A stretch of DNA of 64,000 bases from Vibrio sp. CDRSL-10 TSBA (lineage in GTDB: Bacteria; Pseudomonadota; Gammaproteobacteria; Enterobacterales; Vibrionaceae), in NCBI GenBank assembly GCA_039696685.1, contig CP155566.1:2418001-2482000 (forward strand), given 5' to 3'. The translations under genes and the position numbers were made by a program. Position 1 is the stretch's first letter. Each line of letters opens with the position of its first letter. Below the pieces are notes generated by a model that was not told where the DNA came from, did no database searches, and worked only from the letters and a program-made list of their open reading frames with translations. Shown piece after piece: positions 50,886 to 61,804 of this stretch.

Positions 50886-51470
50886 ATGGCATTTGAACTA
50901 CCAGCTCTTCCTTACGCAAAAGATGCACTGGAACCACACATCTCTGCAGAAACTCTGGACTACCACCACGGTAAACACCACAACACTTACGTGGTTAAGC
51001 TGAACGGTCTGATCCCAGGTACTGAGTTTGAAGGTAAAACTCTGGAAGAGATCATCAAAACGTCTACTGGCGGCGTGTTCAACAACGCAGCACAGATCTG
51101 GAACCACACTTTCTACTGGCACTGCCTGTCTCCAAACGGCGGCGGCGAACCAACTGGCGCAGTAGCTGACGCTATCAACGCAGCATTTGGTTCTTTCGAA
51201 GAGTTCAAAGCGAAGTTCACTGAAGCAGCAATCAACAACTTCGGTTCTTCTTGGACTTGGCTGGTTAAGAAAGCTGACGGCTCTCTGGCTATCGAAAACA
51301 CGTCTAACGCAGGCACGCCAATCACTGAAGCGGGTACGACTCCGCTGCTGACTGTTGACCTGTGGGAACACGCTTACTACATCGATTACCGCAACGTACG
51401 TCCAGACTACATGAACGGTTTCTGGGCTCTGGTTAACTGGGAATTCGTAGCAGCGAACCTGGCGAAGTAA
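50886..51470 (+). CDS. sodB: Iron superoxide dismutase
   Basis: 194-residue Fe/Mn-SOD. Metal ligands: His27 in TLDYHHGKHHNTY, His74 in NHTFYWHCLSP, and Asp157/His161 in DLWEHAYYIDYRN. GGGEP and the local context favour the Fe form (SodB). It dismutates superoxide in the cytoplasm. Start ATG 50886 (MAFELPALPY) with GGAGAATCGAGTA upstream is preferred to 50871. Codon use is strongly biased towards major tRNAs, as expected for an abundant protein. Confidence 0.96.
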   Translation: MAFELPALPYAKDALEPHISAETLDYHHGKHHNTYVVKLNGLIPGTEFEGKTLEEIIKTSTGGVFNNAAQIWNHTFYWHCLSPNGGGEPTGAVADAINAAFGSFEEFKAKFTEAAINNFGSSWTWLVKKADGSLAIENTSNAGTPITEAGTTPLLTVDLWEHAYYIDYRNVRPDYMNGFWALVNWEFVAANLAK

Positions 51471-51500
51471 TCGCAGCTTACTGATACAGTAATCTTGCTT

Positions 51501-51525
51501 AAAGCCCGCTTTTGCGGGCTTTTTT
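51501..51525 (+). terminator. Rho-independent terminator of sodB
   Basis: AAAGCCCGC-TTTT-GCGGGCTTTTTT hairpin 31 bp past the sodB stop. Confidence 0.92.
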
Positions 51526-51622
51526 GTTGGTTTTTTTCACTAAATATATTGGTTTTAAAGCAAAAATCACCTAAAGCTTTGCTGACCGCTGCCGCTACAT
51601 AGGGCATCAAGCGGAGAGCAGC

Positions 51623-52126
51623 ATGCAAGTACACACCTTAGACAAAGCCGGTATTATTAACGAACTGCAGTTCGGCCGTGGCATCAGCCATGCCGTCGAA
51701 CAAGGGCGTCGTGCTGACTTTTCTCTGCTGCTTGCGATGTTTTCAGCTGATGTGCGTGACAACACACCAGTCGAGCAGGTTGAACAACCGCTGACCAGCG
51801 ATGATATTCTGCGTAAACGCTTTGCCCTGCAGACACCGCAAGCGCTGCGTAATGACCAGAGTTCATACGCTATTTCAGCCCGTCAGGCGGACATGTTCCA
51901 TCACGGCGGACTGGCCAGTGCCAAACTTGCCCATTACCTGCAGCCGGAAGTATTGACCTATCTGCCTGAAGATACTCAGGATCTTCCTGAAGAGGTTTAC
52001 CTCAACCTGTCTGGCCACGAACGGCGTCATCTGGCGCAGAAATCTGCGCCAAGCCTTATCCCGGCGGATCTCTACCCGCAACTCAATACCGCTTGGCGTC
52101 AGGATCAGATTCACGCCCAGGTTTAA
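51623..52126 (+). CDS. Conserved hypothetical protein (VC2046/SO_2500 family)
   Basis: 167-residue soluble protein of a family found near sodB in Vibrio and Shewanella (VC2046/SO_2500). Segments include LQFGRGISHAVEQGRRADFSLLLAMFSADV. It has no signal peptide or membrane segment, and its function is unknown. Placement between sodB and the SDR matches the V. cholerae order. Confidence 0.8.
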   Translation: MQVHTLDKAGIINELQFGRGISHAVEQGRRADFSLLLAMFSADVRDNTPVEQVEQPLTSDDILRKRFALQTPQALRNDQSSYAISARQADMFHHGGLASAKLAHYLQPEVLTYLPEDTQDLPEEVYLNLSGHERRHLAQKSAPSLIPADLYPQLNTAWRQDQIHAQV

Positions 52127-52388
52127 TTGCCTTGCCGCCTATTAAATCACGTCAATGCAGATTTAATCTCCTTATCACGCACCATGCTGCGATCCCGTCC
52201 CAGCGCCGGATGTAATTCGTTACGCTGCTACCGACGCGGAGTGTGAATAAGTGCAAACATTTGATCATGATTAAGCCGCCACCCCGGGTTCTTTGACTTT
52301 ATTCACATCGCTATGGCATCTCTTCAGCCATCCTGAAATGACCTGTTCCATCGCCAAATCGATAATAACATTCAAAGGCAGGCTCAAG

Positions 52389-53057
52389 ATGAATATTGGA
52401 AGTTCACTGGTGTTGATTACTTCAGCAAGCTCACTACTCGGCAGTACCTTGGCGCTGCATTTTGCCCGACTTGGCGCAAGCGTAGTACTGTGTGATACCG
52501 ACAGTGCCGGGCTGGAAGAGACTCGTAAGCGCTGTCAGGACATCAGCGGACATATTCGGACCTATCCGTTAAGCGATTATGGCTTACCCAGTATTCAGGC
52601 CATGCTGGACGATATTGAACTGCACTATAAAACCGTACCGGATGTACTGATCAACAACTGGCCCAATGCCCCGCTGCCTGCGTTAACCGACCACCAGCCA
52701 ACCGAGCGCTTTATTGAGAAACTGGCCTTGATGGCGGCATCGATGTTCACCTTTGGTCAGGTCTGTTCGGAAAGAATGCGCAAACATAATACCAAAGGCG
52801 TCATCGTCAATGTGCTGTCCTACAACTCACCACAGGATATGCCGGGGATTGAAAATGCGACCTCAATGGTATCCGGTTTTACCCAGAGCTGGGCCAGAGA
52901 TCTGACGCCGTTTAATATCCGGGTTGGCGGCGTGGTGCCGATGATTTCAGCCAACGACGAAACCGTCCACTGGGCCGAGGTCAATGATGAGCTGATTCGC
53001 AATACAGAATACATTGTCGCCAATGAGTATTTCAGTGGCCGGGTGATGTCAGCCTGA
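52389..53057 (+). CDS. Short-chain dehydrogenase/reductase-like protein, catalytic Tyr not evident
   Basis: 222 residues with a Rossmann start (LVLITSASSLLGSTLALHFA). The NAD-binding Gly motif is degenerate (TSASSLLG for TGxxxGIG), and the usual YxxxK was not found where expected (ENATSMVSGF). It may be non-catalytic or use another residue. It follows the VC2046-type gene, as in V. cholerae. Start ATG 52389 is chosen over upstream ATGs in the same frame because the family N-terminus begins there. Confidence 0.7.
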   Translation: MNIGSSLVLITSASSLLGSTLALHFARLGASVVLCDTDSAGLEETRKRCQDISGHIRTYPLSDYGLPSIQAMLDDIELHYKTVPDVLINNWPNAPLPALTDHQPTERFIEKLALMAASMFTFGQVCSERMRKHNTKGVIVNVLSYNSPQDMPGIENATSMVSGFTQSWARDLTPFNIRVGGVVPMISANDETVHWAEVNDELIRNTEYIVANEYFSGRVMSA

Positions 53058-53146
53058 GCCTTGATGCAAGGCACTCAAACAGAGCGCCTGAAACCGAGGC
53101 AATAGCAGCCAAGAGCATGCTTCAGGCCGACACAGAAAGGGGCAGA

Positions 53147-53908
53147 TCAGAAACCTTCATCCAGGTAGTCGTCGAGATACTCTTCTTCTTCCGGGTTATA
53201 TTCAGGTTGTTCGATTTCGGCTTTGAAGTCACGACGCTGCAGATAGACCTCGCGCGTCAGCGCGTAAGGATCCGGAGAATTATCCAGCATCGCTTCCTGC
53301 GACACCAGCGCGGCGCGGTTTTCCATGCCTTCAATCGCCCACTTACCGATACTGGCCCAGATATTGAGATAAGATAACGGGGCATAAGTGCTGTCAACCA
53401 GGTCGGTGGTTTCCCGTACGGTCAACGGACCATAACCCGGCGCCATCACATAAGGGCCGTTGCCGACACCGTAATGTCCGACCGCATCACTGAACGACTT
53501 CTCTTCATGCTTGCTGATGCCGGCCTCAGACGCGATATCAATCAAGCCCAGCAGACCAAACGTCGAGTTGAGCCAGAAGCGGTTAAAGTGGTCGAGTGCT
53601 TTTTTACCATTACCCATCAACAGGTTGTTGATCATGCTGGCTGGCTCATCAAGGTTGGAGAGAAAGTTGGACAGGCCAGTGCGCACCGGTGAGGGTACAT
53701 AATCAACATACGCCAGCGATACCGGGCGTACCACGTACGGGTCAAGATAATCGTAGTTCACCGTCCACATGGCACGGTTAAATCCTTCCAGTGGATCATT
53801 TACGTCGGAATCCGCGTTAGCGGCATCATCGGGCGCTGAACTGCACCCGACCAGAATCATCAATACGGATAGGGAAAAAATCCGTGTTAAACGGCTCAGC
53901 ATCATCAT
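53147..53908 (-). CDS. mlaA: Phospholipid-binding lipoprotein MlaA (VacJ)
   Basis: 253-residue outer-membrane lipoprotein with lipobox LVGC (Cys ~22) and the VacJ core DPLEGFNRAMWTVNYDYLDPYVVRPVSLAY and YGVGNGPYVMAPGYGPLTVRETTD. MlaA extracts mislocalised phospholipid from the outer leaflet and passes it to MlaC. C-terminal acidic tail is (EEEEYLDDYLDEGF). Three consecutive ATGs occur at the start, 53908 being the first. It follows the ccm cluster in the same orientation. Confidence 0.93.
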   Translation of the reverse strand: MMMLSRLTRIFSLSVLMILVGCSSAPDDAANADSDVNDPLEGFNRAMWTVNYDYLDPYVVRPVSLAYVDYVPSPVRTGLSNFLSNLDEPASMINNLLMGNGKKALDHFNRFWLNSTFGLLGLIDIASEAGISKHEEKSFSDAVGHYGVGNGPYVMAPGYGPLTVRETTDLVDSTYAPLSYLNIWASIGKWAIEGMENRAALVSQEAMLDNSPDPYALTREVYLQRRDFKAEIEQPEYNPEEEEYLDDYLDEGF

Positions 53909-53919
53909 AGTCCATAGCT

Positions 53920-53945
53920 AAAGGCCGATGATGTCATCGGCCTTT
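53920..53945 (-). terminator. Terminator-like palindrome between ccmI and mlaA
   Basis: AAAGGCCGATGA / TCATCGGCCTTT inverted repeat with a very tight centre. Read leftwards the T run is short. It probably separates ccm transcription from mlaA. Confidence 0.6.
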
Positions 53946-54004
53946 AATACATCAAATCAAGCAACTATACCCAAAAAGTAGCACATGGGTATACAGGTAG
54001 GTAA

Positions 54005-55232
54005 TTAATACTGCTTATCAATCACAACTTCAACCGGTTGGCCTAAATTAACCGCACCGCTCTCGCCAAACCAATCGCCCTGTTTTGTTGCTACGTTACC
54101 ATCACGGTCAACCCGCGCCCGCACCATCAGCGAATCAAGATCAGACAGTTTACGCCCCTGAATCATGCTGTTACTGTCATCAAGCACTACAGTCCGCGGA
54201 AACTGACTCAGCGGATAACGCGCAGCCGCGACCGGCATCGGCGCGCCATCGGCGGTATGCACTGAGACAATCAACACCGCGTCGGCCGGCAAACTGACAT
54301 TATCGCCGAGCGAAATTGTTACCTGTACCGAATCGGCAGCGGCATCAGAACCTTGTCCAAGGCTGCGTTTCTGCGCTGGCAATACTGCGCGTCAGCATCT
54401 CGTAGCGGGCGTCATTCGGACCTATCATCTGCTGCATACGGCTCCAGTAATCGATAGCCGCCTGATATTCCGCTCGTTCAAAAGCATCAAAAGCAAGCAA
54501 TGAATAGACCCGTAAATCCACGTAATCACGGCTGGCAAGGCGTTGCAACATAGTACGCGCCTGGTTCTGATCCATTTCATCATCCGACAGCATCAGGGCC
54601 TGGGCATACCCAAGCTGGATATCGCCATCCGTTGGTTTAAGGGCATACGCATGTTTCATAGCACCAACCGCGGTTTGCATGTCGCGGTTCGCCAGTCCTA
54701 TCCGGCCGAGCAGCAACCAACCGGTCGAGTCTTCTGGCTGATAGTATAGGCGAGTACGCAGCGACAGAGTTAGGTCCTGCATTTCCTGATCCGTCAGTTG
54801 CACGCCCTGTCCGGCAGGAGCCATCAGCTTACGGGTCAGTTCCGGTAAATTAGCGCTGACATTTTGCCACTGCTCGACTTTATCGTAATTACCAAATTTG
54901 GCATACAGACCGTAACTCAGCACAACCACCACCAGCACGGAAGGGATCAGCACTGCCAGCGTCGACATCTGACGGGCTTCAACATCCTTACCTTGTTCTG
55001 GGATATCATCGAGCAGAGACTGCTTCAAATCAGCAATCAGTTCGCTCTGATCGCCAACCAGACCTTCCTGGGTCTCTTCTTCCAGTTCACTAAGGCGGTC
55101 CTTGTAAAATGCTTTGTTCAGCTCGTCACGCAGGACGGTGTCATTATTCGCTTTGCGCTGGATAAGCGGTATGGCGAGAAACACACAGGCAATCGTTACC
55201 AGGATAAGCGTCGCAATCCAGAATAATATCAT
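54005..55232 (-). CDS. ccmI: Cytochrome c maturation protein CcmI, frameshifted as read
   Basis: CcmI: two N-terminal membrane helices (MILFWIATLILVTIACVFLAIPLI; a second near residue 95) and a TPR-rich periplasmic domain that chaperones apocytochrome to CcmFH. The frame breaks at GTTTC 54367-54371; with GTTC it reads SIASAERSLGQGSDAAADSVQVTISLGDNV, giving 408 residues, with the last third forming a beta-rich domain, as in longer CcmI proteins. Last gene of the ccm operon; overlaps ccmH by 4 bp. Confidence 0.9.
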
Positions 55233-55714
55233 TTGTGCTTATCTCCGTTTTCATCTTCTTCCAGCAACGCATTAAGGCGTGCTTCTTTGGCACTGTCCCA
55301 TTGTTGCCCCTGGCCAGCGGCCGCTTTGCTGCGGCTACGACTGCGCACAACAATGACGCTAAAGCCGATAGCCAGCACGGCCAGAGGACCGAGCCACAAA
55401 ATGGCGGTACTAGCGGTAAATGGCGGGTTATAAGTGATAAAATCACCGTAACGGGCGGTCATGTAGTCGATAATTTCCTGCTTTGACTGCCCTTGCTTAG
55501 TCATTTCATACACTTTATGACGCAGGTCCTGAGCCAGAGCCGCATTCGAGTCTGCAATAGTATTGTTCTGACATTTCGGGCAGCGCAGTGTATTACTTAG
55601 CTCCTGAAACTGGCTCTCCTGCTCCGGACTGTCAAAATCATACACTTCGATTGCCGCCAACGCTGAGGCCGAGACAATCAGGCCGGCCAGTGCCGCAAGG
55701 ATCCAACGTTTCAT
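55229..55714 (-). CDS. ccmH: Cytochrome c maturation protein CcmH
   Basis: 161 residues: signal peptide residues 1-20, the redox motif LRCPKCQNN (CxxC near 43-46) and a C-terminal membrane anchor (STAILWLGPLAVLAIGFSVIVV). CcmH reduces apocytochrome cysteines with CcmG. Overlaps ccmG and ccmI by 4 bp each. Confidence 0.95.
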   Translation of the reverse strand: MKRWILAALAGLIVSASALAAIEVYDFDSPEQESQFQELSNTLRCPKCQNNTIADSNAALAQDLRHKVYEMTKQGQSKQEIIDYMTARYGDFITYNPPFTASTAILWLGPLAVLAIGFSVIVVRSRSRSKAAAGQGQQWDSAKEARLNALLEEDENGDKHK

Positions 55715-56265
55715 TGTTTTGCCTCCTGCAGCAGTTGCTGATAAAGCGGCTCCAGGGTGTCCTGCCAGTTACGAGGATTGACATCACCGACATGGCGGTA
55801 ACGGATCACTCCGTCAGCATCAATCAGAAATGTCTCCGGTGCGCCGTACACGCCCAGATCCAACCCCAGCATACCATTACCGTCAAACAGACTGATCAGG
55901 TATGGATTACCCAGATCGTTGAGCCATTTCACCGCTTTATCGCGCTGGTCTTTATAGTTCATACCGATAATTTTCACCCCCTGACCAGATAACTGGTTCA
56001 GGTACTGGTGTTCGGCATAACATGTCGGGCACCAGGTTGCCCAGACATTGAGCAGCAGCGGCTCGCCTTTAAATATCGATTGGTCGTACAGTTTGCCGGG
56101 CTCAGCCAGATCCTCGAGACGGAAAGTTGGCACCTTTTTCCCTACCAACACTGACTCAAGTTTGGTCGGGTCATCCCCTTCCGAGTTTCTGAATAACTGG
56201 GTGGCAAACACTGCGGCCAGAATCAGAAATGCCAGCAGCGGAATAAACAGAATCTTCTTATTCAT
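55711..56265 (-). CDS. ccmG: Thiol:disulfide oxidoreductase CcmG (DsbE)
   Basis: 184 residues: N-terminal anchor (ILFIPLLAFLILAAVFA), then a thioredoxin fold with WATWCPTCYAEH (CxxC near residue 79) and GAPETFLIDADG. It keeps apocytochrome cysteines reduced in the periplasm. Downstream of ccmF. Confidence 0.95.
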   Translation of the reverse strand: MNKKILFIPLLAFLILAAVFATQLFRNSEGDDPTKLESVLVGKKVPTFRLEDLAEPGKLYDQSIFKGEPLLLNVWATWCPTCYAEHQYLNQLSGQGVKIIGMNYKDQRDKAVKWLNDLGNPYLISLFDGNGMLGLDLGVYGAPETFLIDADGVIRYRHVGDVNPRNWQDTLEPLYQQLLQEAKQ

Positions 56266-56268
56266 GCC

Positions 56269-58224
56269 TTATGCCTCCTTTGCCGATGTCTTTCTGAAAC
56301 GGTAGCGCTTATCACTGATGGCCAGCAATCCGCCAATCGCCATCAACAAGCCACCGGCCCAAATCCAACGCACAAACGGTTTGTAGTAAATGCGCACCGC
56401 CCAAGAATGATGGTCATCCAGGCGTTCACCCATCGCGATATACAGGTCGCGCGTCAGGCCGCGATCAATCGCCGCTTCAGTCATCATAGAGCGCGCGGTA
56501 CGATAGAAACGCTTCTCTGCGTGCATGGTGTTGAGATACTTGCCTTCCTGAGTAACCTCAAAGTCGGCAATATAACCATCGTAGTTCGGACCATCTTTAT
56601 CACGCAGCCCTTTAAAGTAGAACTCGTAATCATGCAGTTGGAAACGTTCACCAGGTGCCAGGCGCACATCACGTTCAATGCTGTAATTCTGCACCATCGC
56701 GATACCGATAATCGTCACCGCCAGACCCAGGTGTGCCAGCATCATCGCCCAGTGGCTGCGCTGCAATTTGCCCAGACCGGTCAGGAAACTGTGACGATGA
56801 GTCGCGCGTTCATACAGCTCCACCGCATGCAGACACACAATCCATAACGCCATTACCCAGCCCATATAGGCCATGGCACTGAAATGCAGCATAGTCATTT
56901 CAACCACTAACGCGCCGAGCAGCAGGGAAATCAGGCCGGAAATCACCATAGGTTTGATAAGTTTACTCAGGTTGTCACGCTTCCAGCGAATCAGCGGACC
57001 AATACCGAGCAGAAACGCGAACGGCACCATCAACCAGGCAAACAGCGAGTTAAAGAATGGCGCGCCGATAGAAACCGACCCCAGCCCGAGCTGTTTATGC
57101 ACCAGCGGCAGCAGAGTACCAACCAGTACCACCACCAGGGCAGCGATCAGTAATACGTTATTGGCCAGCAGGGCATTTTCACGCGATACCAGCTCGAAGT
57201 TGCCTCGCACCCTCACCGATGCGCCTTTGAGAGCAAAGAGCAGCAGCGAGCCGCCAATCACAATCACCAGAAAAGCCAGGATAAAGATGCCGCGCGCCGG
57301 GTCGGACGCAAACGCGTGCACCGAAACCAGGATACCTGAGCGCACAAGAAACGTCCCCAGCAGACTCAGTGAGAAGGCGGAAATCGCCAGTAACACGGTC
57401 CAGGCCTTAAACGTGCCGCGCTTTTCGGTCACCGCCAGTGAGTGAATTAAGGCAGTACCAGCCAGCCAAGGCATGAAGGAAGCGTTTTCGACCGGATCCC
57501 AGAACCACCAACCGCCCCAGCCCAGCTCGTAATAAGCCCACCACGAACCCAGTACGATACCGACGGTCAGAAATAACCACGCCGCCGTCGTCCACGGACG
57601 CGACCAGCGTGCCCATGCCGTATCCAGACGTCCGGTCATCAACGAAGCAATCGCAAAGGAAAACGCCACCGAGAAACCGACATATCCCATGTACAGCATA
57701 GGCGGGTGAATAATCAGTCCCGGATCCTGCAGCAGCGGATTGAGGTCGCGGCCATCGATCGGAAAGTATGGCAGAGTACGAGTGAACGGGTTCGATGTTA
57801 CGATGATAAACAGCAGGAAACCGACGCTGATCATACCCATCACGGATAGTACCCGCGCCACCGATTCTTGCGGCATGCCGCGACTGAAGGTCGCAACAGC
57901 CAGAGTCCAGCCAGCCTGAATCAGTACCCACAGCAGCAGCGAGCCCTCATGAGCCCCCCAGACCGCGGTCAGACGGTAATACCACGGCAGCTGACTGTTG
58001 GAGTTACTGGCCACATATTGCACGGTAAAATCGTTGCTATAGAAAGCCCACATCAGGATGCCAAACGACAACGCCAGCATCGCGAACATGCCCAGCGACA
58101 GAGGACGCGCCGCATTCATCAGCGTCGCGTTGTTTTTGGCAGCGCCGACCAAAGGCAATACACTGAGCAGTAATGCCAGCGACAGTGCCAGGATTAGGGC
58201 AAAATGTCCTATCTCTGCAATCAT
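56269..58224 (-). CDS. ccmF: Haem lyase CcmF
   Basis: 651 residues with about 15 membrane helices and the haem-handling WWD motif ([18 protein letters not shown]). Part of the CcmFH(I) complex that attaches haem to CxxCH of apocytochromes. Intact. Overlaps ccmE by 4 bp. Confidence 0.96.
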   Translation of the reverse strand: MIAEIGHFALILALSLALLLSVLPLVGAAKNNATLMNAARPLSLGMFAMLALSFGILMWAFYSNDFTVQYVASNSNSQLPWYYRLTAVWGAHEGSLLLWVLIQAGWTLAVATFSRGMPQESVARVLSVMGMISVGFLLFIIVTSNPFTRTLPYFPIDGRDLNPLLQDPGLIIHPPMLYMGYVGFSVAFSFAIASLMTGRLDTAWARWSRPWTTAAWLFLTVGIVLGSWWAYYELGWGGWWFWDPVENASFMPWLAGTALIHSLAVTEKRGTFKAWTVLLAISAFSLSLLGTFLVRSGILVSVHAFASDPARGIFILAFLVIVIGGSLLLFALKGASVRVRGNFELVSRENALLANNVLLIAALVVVLVGTLLPLVHKQLGLGSVSIGAPFFNSLFAWLMVPFAFLLGIGPLIRWKRDNLSKLIKPMVISGLISLLLGALVVEMTMLHFSAMAYMGWVMALWIVCLHAVELYERATHRHSFLTGLGKLQRSHWAMMLAHLGLAVTIIGIAMVQNYSIERDVRLAPGERFQLHDYEFYFKGLRDKDGPNYDGYIADFEVTQEGKYLNTMHAEKRFYRTARSMMTEAAIDRGLTRDLYIAMGERLDDHHSWAVRIYYKPFVRWIWAGGLLMAIGGLLAISDKRYRFRKTSAKEA

Positions 58225-58703
58225 TGCGCACTTCCTTGTATCTGTTGCTCAGAATAATTCATCGGAGAATGGTTTTTCTGCATCGCTTCAGCAATTTCCG
58301 GCGGCATATACTCTTCATCGTGCTTGGCCAGAACTTCGAATGCTTCCACGGTAGTGGCGTCTTTCAGCACCCCCTGAGCAACGATACCCTGCCCTTCGCG
58401 GAACAGGTCCGGCAGAATGCCGTCGTAAAGAATAGTCACGGTCGGCCCGGTATCACGCAGCAGAAAGCTGACTTTTAACGAGTCAGAATCGCGTTTCACC
58501 GAACCTTTCTGCACCATACCGCCAATACGCAGTCGCTGGCCGACTTGTGGTTTCTTACCGTCTTTACCGTTCACCAGCTCAGTCGGAGTATAAAACAGGT
58601 CCATATTCTGGTTCAGTGCGTACAAAATCAAGCCAATCGTCGCACCCAGACCAATCAGAATGGCCAGCACAATACCGAGGCGCTTTTTTCGTCTTGGGTT
58701 CAT
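58221..58703 (-). CDS. ccmE: Haem chaperone CcmE
   Basis: 160 residues: N-terminal anchor, OB-fold domain, and the haem-binding His in [12 protein letters not shown] (near residue 130). Accepts haem from CcmC and delivers it to CcmF. Confidence 0.95.
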   Translation of the reverse strand: MNPRRKKRLGIVLAILIGLGATIGLILYALNQNMDLFYTPTELVNGKDGKKPQVGQRLRIGGMVQKGSVKRDSDSLKVSFLLRDTGPTVTILYDGILPDLFREGQGIVAQGVLKDATTVEAFEVLAKHDEEYMPPEIAEAMQKNHSPMNYSEQQIQGSAQ

Positions 58704-58906
58704 AATGTGTTCTCCATATTTTTTGCCGCATCAATCCGAGCCTGACGCGCGATTTTCGCCTCGACCTGCTTGAGCAGCGTCCGGCTGCGACGAACACTCG
58801 CCACCCACAAAATTAACAATGAAACAAAAGTAATACCAAAGGCGCTCCACACATAACCGGCATAGCCCCCCATGGCAAAAAAGTCGCTGATTGAGTCAAA
58901 ATACAT
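58700..58906 (-). CDS. ccmD: Haem exporter accessory protein CcmD
   Basis: 68 residues with a single membrane segment ([20 protein letters not shown]) and the CcmD tail ([15 protein letters not shown]). It assists release of holo-CcmE from CcmABC. Overlaps ccmE by 4 bp. Confidence 0.92.
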   Translation of the reverse strand: MYFDSISDFFAMGGYAGYVWSAFGITFVSLLILWVASVRRSRTLLKQVEAKIARQARIDAAKNMENTL

Positions 58907-58907
58907 C

Positions 58908-59660
58908 TCATTGCCCCCCGTGCATTTTACTGGTTGCCAGCTGAATCACCCATGGACGGTGAGTCTCTTTACTGATGATCTCGTTACGGGTACGAATCAT
59001 CGCCAGGGCAGCGAACAAGAAAGCAAACCCAAAAATATTCAACAGCAGCGGCCACAGCATATCGTTGGAAATGGATGGCTTGGCAAATTTGGTGATCGTG
59101 GCGCCCTGATGCAGGGTGTTCCACCATTCGACAGAAAAGTGAATTATAGGCAGGTTGATGACACCGACAATAGCCAGAATACCGGCGGCTTTTGCGGCCG
59201 TTTTCTGGTCATCAAACGCATGATACAAGGCGATGACACCCAGATAGAGGAACAGCAGAATCAATTCGGAAGTCAGACGCGCGTCCCATACCCACCAGGC
59301 GCCCCACATCGGCTTGCCCCACACCGCACCGGTGATCAACGCGATAAAAGTATACACCGCACCAATCGGCGCCATAGCTGAAGCGGCCATGTCGGACAAT
59401 TTTACCTGCCAGACCAGGCCGATAAAGGCCGCGATCGCCATCGACATATACACCCCCATCGACCAGATAGCGGCGGGAACATGAATATAGATAATCCGAA
59501 AACTATCGCCCTGCTGGTAGTCAGCCGGCGCAAAAGCCAGTCCCCAAATGGTACCGGCAGCCAGACATAACAGCGCTAAAATCACAAACCACGGCTGCAA
59601 TTTACCGCATAAACGGTAAGCAGCTTCTGGCTTGGCATAGGGATGGAGCCATTTCCACAT
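58908..59660 (-). CDS. ccmC: Haem ABC transporter permease CcmC
   Basis: 250 residues, six membrane helices, tryptophan-rich motif (WGAWWVWDARLTSELIL) and conserved periplasmic His residues. CcmC presents haem to CcmE. Intact. Confidence 0.95.
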   Translation of the reverse strand: MWKWLHPYAKPEAAYRLCGKLQPWFVILALLCLAAGTIWGLAFAPADYQQGDSFRIIYIHVPAAIWSMGVYMSMAIAAFIGLVWQVKLSDMAASAMAPIGAVYTFIALITGAVWGKPMWGAWWVWDARLTSELILLFLYLGVIALYHAFDDQKTAAKAAGILAIVGVINLPIIHFSVEWWNTLHQGATITKFAKPSISNDMLWPLLLNIFGFAFLFAALAMIRTRNEIISKETHRPWVIQLATSKMHGGQ

Positions 59661-59743
59661 TGTTTTTTCTCACTTTGCTTCCGACACCGAATCTGTCTTG
59701 TCCGGTTTGCCAGTATGTAACGGATACAGGAGTCCGCAATCTG

Positions 59744-60413
59744 TCAATTGACGCTCACTCTGAGCGCTGCACTGATAGCAAATGGGGTCAGGGTCAGTGC
59801 CCCCATAAACATGGCAGCCAGAATCGCCAATTGTCCGTTAAACGCCATCCCCAGCGAAGCAGCATCGATCGCTGAAGTGGCAAAAATTAAAATTGGAATA
59901 TACAGCGGCAGTACCAGCAGACTCAGCAGCACCCCGCCCTTCTGCAGTCCGACGGTCAGCGCCACACCTATGGCACCAATAAAACTGAGGGTTGGAGTCC
60001 CCAACAACAACGTCAATACCACGGCCAGCCAGGTATCCAAATCCAGCGACAGCAAAATCGCCAGCAGCGGACTAATCAGAATCAGCGGGACGCCGGTTAA
60101 CAGCCAGTGCGCCAATACTTTAGAAATGACGACCACAGGTAACGGAGCCGGCATCAGCATCATCTGCTCCAGTGAGCCATCCTGAAAATCATCACGAAAC
60201 AGACGCTCGAGTGAGAGCAGCGCGGAAAGCAGCGCCGCTACCCAGACAATCCCCGGCGCAATGCGCGATAACAGCCCGGGTTTCAGGACCGATGCTGAGC
60301 GGAAAGAGGGTAATTACGATGATAAAAAACCACAGCGGGTTAAAAATATCCGCCTGACGCCGAAATGCAATCAGCAGTTCACGCCGGATCACCGTACCCA
60401 TAGTCGATAACAT
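59744..60413 (-). CDS. ccmB: Haem exporter permease CcmB, frameshifted as read
   Basis: Six-helix membrane subunit. Starts at ATG 60413 overlapping the ccmA stop (TGATG). The frame breaks at GTTTC 60280-60284; with GTTC it reads LSIGPEPGLLSRIAPGIVWVAALLSALLSLERLFRDD, for 222 residues, the family size. With CcmA it forms the ATP-driven part of the haem-delivery complex. A lethal break in such a gene would abolish c-type cytochromes, including that at 24760. Confidence 0.93.
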
Positions 60414-61033
60414 CAGGCATCCCCCAGTTTAATTTTACGCAGCTTGGGATTATCAGCAAACATATCCTGGTGAGTGGTCAGAACCACGATACCGCCTTGC
60501 TCAGCGTGTTTAAGAAACAACGCTTCCAGCACTTTGACACCTTGCTTGTCAATAGCAGTCAGGGGTTCATCCAGAATCCACAGTTTCTGCCGGCTGAGCC
60601 ACAGTCGCGCCAACGCAACCCGTCGCTGCTGTCCGGCAGAAAGTTGTGCCACCGGCACATCTTCTCGTCCTGCCAGCCCTACCTGAGTCAGCGCCTGATA
60701 GAGATCTTCACGTACTGTCGACCTGGCGTGGACTGACTGATAAAAATGCAAATTTTCCAATGCGGTTAACTCACGTTTAATCCCGGTCTGATGACCAAGG
60801 AACAGTAAGTCCTGATGATAGCTGTCGCGATCCGCTTCGATATTGACCTGGTTCCAATGGATAGTCCCTTCATCACGGTCACCAAGGCCGGTGATTATGC
60901 GCAGTAATGTCGTCTTACCCGTACCGTTACGTCCTTCGATCTGCACCAGTTCACCGGATTGAATGGTAAAAGACAATCCTTCAAACAGCGCTCTGTCATC
61001 ACGAATTGCAGTGAGGTTCTTTACATCCAGCAT
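60413..61033 (-). CDS. ccmA: Cytochrome c biogenesis ATP-binding protein CcmA
   Basis: About 206 residues from ATG 61033 ([13 protein letters not shown]); a GTG at 61048 is an alternative. Walker [10 protein letters not shown] near residue 36, signature [14 protein letters not shown] near 128, and Walker [13 protein letters not shown]. It powers release of holo-CcmE. First gene of the leftward nine-gene ccm operon. Confidence 0.95.
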   Translation of the reverse strand: MLDVKNLTAIRDDRALFEGLSFTIQSGELVQIEGRNGTGKTTLLRIITGLGDRDEGTIHWNQVNIEADRDSYHQDLLFLGHQTGIKRELTALENLHFYQSVHARSTVREDLYQALTQVGLAGREDVPVAQLSAGQQRRVALARLWLSRQKLWILDEPLTAIDKQGVKVLEALFLKHAEQGGIVVLTTHQDMFADNPKLRKIKLGDA

Positions 61034-61202
61034 GGGCTTCTGTATCACTATTTTGGGGCGTTTATATTACCACACCCAGAAAGAGACTAAATAGACCAAG
61101 GGTATTACGAATCACGAAACTAGGTAAGAAACTGTTAAATTTTAACAGCTTCTTACACCAACTAACCCTAAGGTATTAAGCGCATACCCTGTCATAACCC
61201 AA

Positions 61203-61230
61203 TAAAAAAAGGAAGCCTTATGCTTCCTTG
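61203..61230 (-). terminator. Rho-independent terminator after the DUF2802 gene
   Basis: GGAAGC-CTTAT-GCTTCC hairpin (61211-61227) with AAAAAAA on its left, giving a U tract for leftward transcription. It is 62 bp past the stop codon of the DUF2802 gene. Confidence 0.75.
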
Positions 61231-61291
61231 TTAAGTTTGTGTCCGAGCCTATTGATAAGCTGAATTATTATGCTCAAATCAGCAGCAAATA

Positions 61292-61804
61292 TCAGCTGCG
61301 CCGCACCGGTTTACGCGCGCTGCGCTGCTGATTACCGGCAGACGAACGCTGTTCCGGGTCACTGCTTAACGGCGGAATAGCCTCGCGACCTGACATTTTT
61401 TTCTGCAATGACAGCATCAACTCAGCTTCTGCCTTGGGCAGTTCACACTCTTCAATCAGCTCGTTAATATCAGCGCCCAACTTGACCATTTTCGAGGCGC
61501 GACTGTACATACGCCCGTCAGTATCGGCATTTTCGAGCTCTTTTAACCGTTCACTCAGATGTAAAATAATATCTTGTTGCTCAGAAACCTGCTGACCAAG
61601 CCCCACCATCACCGAACGCACTTCCAACGCTTGTTTATTGGCTTTTTGCAGTTCTTTATCAAGATGGCGGATTTGCTGGCGCAGCATATCTGAATGACGC
61701 AGCTGAGAGCGACGTACCATCAGCAGTGCGAGCAAGAGCAGAAAGAATAGAATAGCGCCGCCAGCAGCCAGTACTGACGGCGTTAAGCTGACCAAATCAC
61801 TCAT
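61292..61804 (-). CDS. DUF2802 domain protein of the chemotaxis operon
   Basis: 170 residues: N-terminal membrane helix (LAAGGAILFFLLLLALLMV), a coiled-coil stretch (residues ~45-100) and a DUF2802 domain (KLGADINELIEECELPKAEAELM). Its ATG overlaps the cheW stop (TAATG). Always found behind cheW in Vibrio; the function is not established. Basic C-terminus. Confidence 0.88.
   Translation of the reverse strand: MSDLVSLTPSVLAAGGAILFFLLLLALLMVRRSQLRHSDMLRQQIRHLDKELQKANKQALEVRSVMVGLGQQVSEQQDIILHLSERLKELENADTDGRMYSRASKMVKLGADINELIEECELPKAEAELMLSLQKKMSGREAIPPLSSDPEQRSSAGNQQRSARKPVRRS

Noticed and set aside
50898..51371. Antisense reading frame opposite sodB
   Set aside because: It arises from the strong codon bias of sodB; the residues show no family resemblance.
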